Shown here: one piece after another, positions 6,393-7,633 of the stretch
Position numbering within the stretch: the first letter of the stretch is position 1
How the letters are laid out: the number at the start of each line of letters is the position of its first letter
DNA from: Rubrivirga sp.
GTDB lineage: Bacteria > Bacteroidota > Rhodothermia > Rhodothermales > Rubricoccaceae
Assembly (NCBI GenBank): GCA_012269805.1
Contig: JAAXJP010000464.1
Location: 1-7,633, forward strand
DNA: 7,633 nt
Reading direction: 5' to 3'
Made by a program: the position numbers and the translations under genes
Notes under the pieces: model-generated
Databases searched by the model: none
What the model saw: the letters and a program-made list of their open reading frames with translations, nothing else
What the model was told of the DNA's origin: nothing

Positions 6393-7265
6393 TTATGCGT
6401 CCGCGGCGCGCCGGTCGGCGAGCGTGGCGAGGTAGAGCCGGAGGCCCTCGCGCTCGTCGTGCGTCATCCGGGCCGTGGCCGTCCACGGCATGAACTCGGG
6501 GTTCATCTGGTGGCCGCTCGGCGTCACGCCCGTCGTGAGGGCCTGGTGGAACTGCTCGGGCGTCCACTGTCCCGAGGCGGCGAGGTCGGGGGCGGGCGGC
6601 GCGCCCGGCTGCTCGGGCTCCTTCCCGACGAGCCCCTCCCCGTGGCAGTAGGCACACATCCCGCTGGCGACGTACTCGCCGTACGCGATCGTCGCGCCGG
6701 GGGCAGGGGACGTGGCCGGGGCCGGGTCGGCGTAGACGCCCCCGGCGAGGTTGAGCGGGCCGGCCGCGAGCAACTTGCCGAGGAGCGTGTACTCCATCGG
6801 GGGCAGGTCCTTCTCGACTGGGGGGAGCGCCTCGAGGTACGCGATGAGGGCGGCCGCCTCGGTATCACTCACGTGGTGGTACGCCCCTGACGGCATGACG
6901 AACAGGGCCGTCCCGTCGATCCCGACGCCGTGGCGGATGGCGCGGTCCCAATCCGCGGGCTCGTACTCGCCGCCGATCCCGGCGGGCGTGAGGTTCGAAG
7001 CGACGATCCTCGCCGGGCCACCCTCCCCCATCACCTGACCCGAGAGGTCGGCGCCGTGGCAGTCCTGGCAGCCGTAGATCCCGGCGAGGTGCGCACCGCG
7101 CGCGAGCGCGGCCGAGTCGGTCGGGATCGCGAGCGTGGCGACGGGGACGTCGTGGACCTCGGCGATGTTGGCCGCGCCGACGCGCGAGGCGACGAAGCCG
7201 CCGATGACGACGAAAAGAACGAGGGCGCCGACGACGATGCCGGCCCACTTAAGGACGGTGCGCAT
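6393..7265 (-). CDS. Membrane-anchored dihaem cytochrome c
   Basis: A 290-residue periplasmic electron-transfer protein held by an N-terminal membrane helix (about 7-28, WAGIVVGALVLFVVIGGFVA). Two haem-binding motifs are visible: CQDCH (66-70) and CAYCH (204-208). The first domain (about 52-150) has the SNLTP...GIGG...W..AIRHG pattern and MPSGAYHHVSD, with Met124 as probable sixth haem ligand. This resembles cytochrome subunits of membrane alcohol and gluconate dehydrogenases, which have three haems; only two are here. The second domain (about 194-284) probably uses Met259 in FMPW. An Ala/Pro linker (about 178-191) joins them. No dehydrogenase or oxidase subunit gene lies beside it, so its electron donor and acceptor are unknown. 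The ATG at 7263-7265 is chosen because the positively charged MRTVLKW directly precedes the membrane helix. It is transcribed towards the kinase operon and seems to be a single gene. Confidence 0.92.
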   Translation of the reverse strand: MRTVLKWAGIVVGALVLFVVIGGFVASRVGAANIAEVHDVPVATLAIPTDSAALARGAHLAGIYGCQDCHGADLSGQVMGEGGPARIVASNLTPAGIGGEYEPADWDRAIRHGVGIDGTALFVMPSGAYHHVSDTEAAALIAYLEALPPVEKDLPPMEYTLLGKLLAAGPLNLAGGVYADPAPATSPAPGATIAYGEYVASGMCAYCHGEGLVGKEPEQPGAPPAPDLAASGQWTPEQFHQALTTGVTPSGHQMNPEFMPWTATARMTHDEREGLRLYLATLADRRAADA

Positions 7266-7332
7266 GGGAGTGGATGGCGAGTGGAGGGTTCCGTGAGCCG
7301 GGGCGGCACGACCGCACCCGGCCCCTCATCGA

Positions 7333-7354
7333 CCTCCGCAAAAGAACGCGGAGG
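7333..7354 (-). promoter_or_regulatory. Hairpin overlapping a -7-like box, upstream of the cytochrome gene
   Basis: CCTCCGC (7333-7339) and GCGGAGG (7348-7354) are perfect 7-base inverted copies around an 8-base loop. On the minus strand the loop reads GTTCTTTT, and with the next G gives TTCTTTTG, which matches the Bacteroidota -7 consensus TAnnTTTG at all but the second base. It lies about 73 bases before the cytochrome start. It may be an operator over a promoter, a terminator for the gene to the right, or chance; the T-run is in the loop rather than after the stem, which argues against a standard terminator. Confidence 0.3.
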
Positions 7355-7414
7355 CGTTCAACCCTCCCCTTCACAGCGCCCCAGACGCACCGCAGGCGGC
7401 CGAATGGCGGGCCC

Positions 7415-7429
7415 TCAGGAGATTCCTGA
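7415..7429 (-). terminator. Short hairpin just after the right-hand gene
   Basis: TCAGGA and TCCTGA form a perfect 6-base stem with a 3-base loop, beginning seven bases past the stop codon of the leftward gene at the right edge. The position suits a terminator or transcript-end structure, but the stem is short and no T-run follows on the minus strand. Confidence 0.3.
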
Positions 7430-7436
7430 CTGGATC

Positions 7437-7633
7437 CTAACGATCCATTGCGGCAGCCGGAATCTCCAGCATCGTCCGCAGCCCGGGCCGCGCACCGCCC
7501 ACGCGCCGCGCCGTGTTGACGACGGCCGCGACGGTCGCCGTGTCGCCGAACGTCCCGCCCTCGACGCCGACCGGCCGCTGCGGGTCGCCAGCGATCTCGC
7601 CGCGGTCCTCGTCGGGCGCCCCGACGGCCATCG
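7437..7633 (-). CDS. Unidentified protein, C-terminal fragment (runs off right edge)
   Basis: An open frame enters from the right edge and ends at a TAG at 7437-7439, giving the last 65 or so residues of a leftward gene. Third positions are nearly all G or C up to the last few codons, as in the confirmed genes, so it is probably coding. The visible tail (AVGAPDEDRGEIAGD, then GTFGDTATVAAVVNTARRVGG and RTMLEIPAAAMDR) has no motif I can assign. The AVGAPDEDRG piece recalls FG-GAP repeats, but one short match is not enough. A methionine codon at 7629-7631 may be internal or the start; two bases of flank cannot decide it. Confidence 0.5.
   Translation of the reverse strand, partial: MAVGAPDEDRGEIAGDPQRPVGVEGGTFGDTATVAAVVNTARRVGGARPGLRTMLEIPAAAMDR

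Larger units (their letters stand above)
7266..7436. other. Intergenic region upstream of the cytochrome gene
   Basis: This 171-base gap between two leftward genes holds no credible open frame. It carries a hairpin at 7333-7354 and a shorter one at 7415-7429, listed separately. It should contain both the end of the right-hand gene's transcript and the cytochrome promoter. No RNA gene or long repeat is seen. Confidence 0.6.

Noticed and set aside
1..7633. CRISPR array, insertion sequence, phage, toxin-antitoxin or tRNA genes
   Set aside because: No regularly spaced repeats, transposase motifs, terminal inverted repeats or tRNA-like folds were seen on either strand.

Overview
The window is very GC-rich chromosomal DNA with strong G/C preference at codon third positions, tightly spaced genes and no obvious Shine-Dalgarno sequences ahead of the starts. 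That style, the Hanks-type kinase fused to a TolB-like/TPR sensor, and a few degenerate TTTG-containing boxes upstream of genes fit a GC-rich member of the Rhodothermota/Bacteroidota side of the tree (a Rubrivirga- or Rubricoccus-like marine bacterium is my guess). The lineage is inferred from style, not from a marker gene.

Left part, minus strand (1-3027): three genes run leftwards in one reading frame. First is a soluble GAF plus class III nucleotide cyclase (1861-3027). Next is the E2 acyltransferase of a 2-oxoacid dehydrogenase complex (253-1740). Last is the N-terminal end of a small TPR-like protein (1-207, running off the window). Gaps are 120 and 45 bases, so the E2 and TPR genes may share a transcript.

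Middle, plus strand (3122-6326): divergent from the cyclase across a 94-base, relatively AT-rich intergenic region lies a large membrane-anchored Ser/Thr protein kinase (cytoplasmic kinase domain, one membrane helix, TolB N-terminal-like domain, about nine TPR units). Four bases after its stop begins a small secreted protein of unknown function, probably co-translated with it.

Right part, minus strand (6393-7633): a membrane-anchored dihaem cytochrome c converges on the kinase operon. An 11-bp inverted repeat fills the 66-base gap between them. After a 171-base intergenic region with two small hairpins comes the C-terminal end of an unidentified gene that runs off the right edge.

The genes do not form one pathway. 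The most coherent idea is a signalling locus: a kinase and a nucleotide cyclase sharing one divergent control region, with a secreted protein attached to the kinase transcript. The E2 and cytochrome c genes are central or respiratory metabolism neighbours. I see no tRNA, rRNA, CRISPR array, insertion sequence or phage gene.
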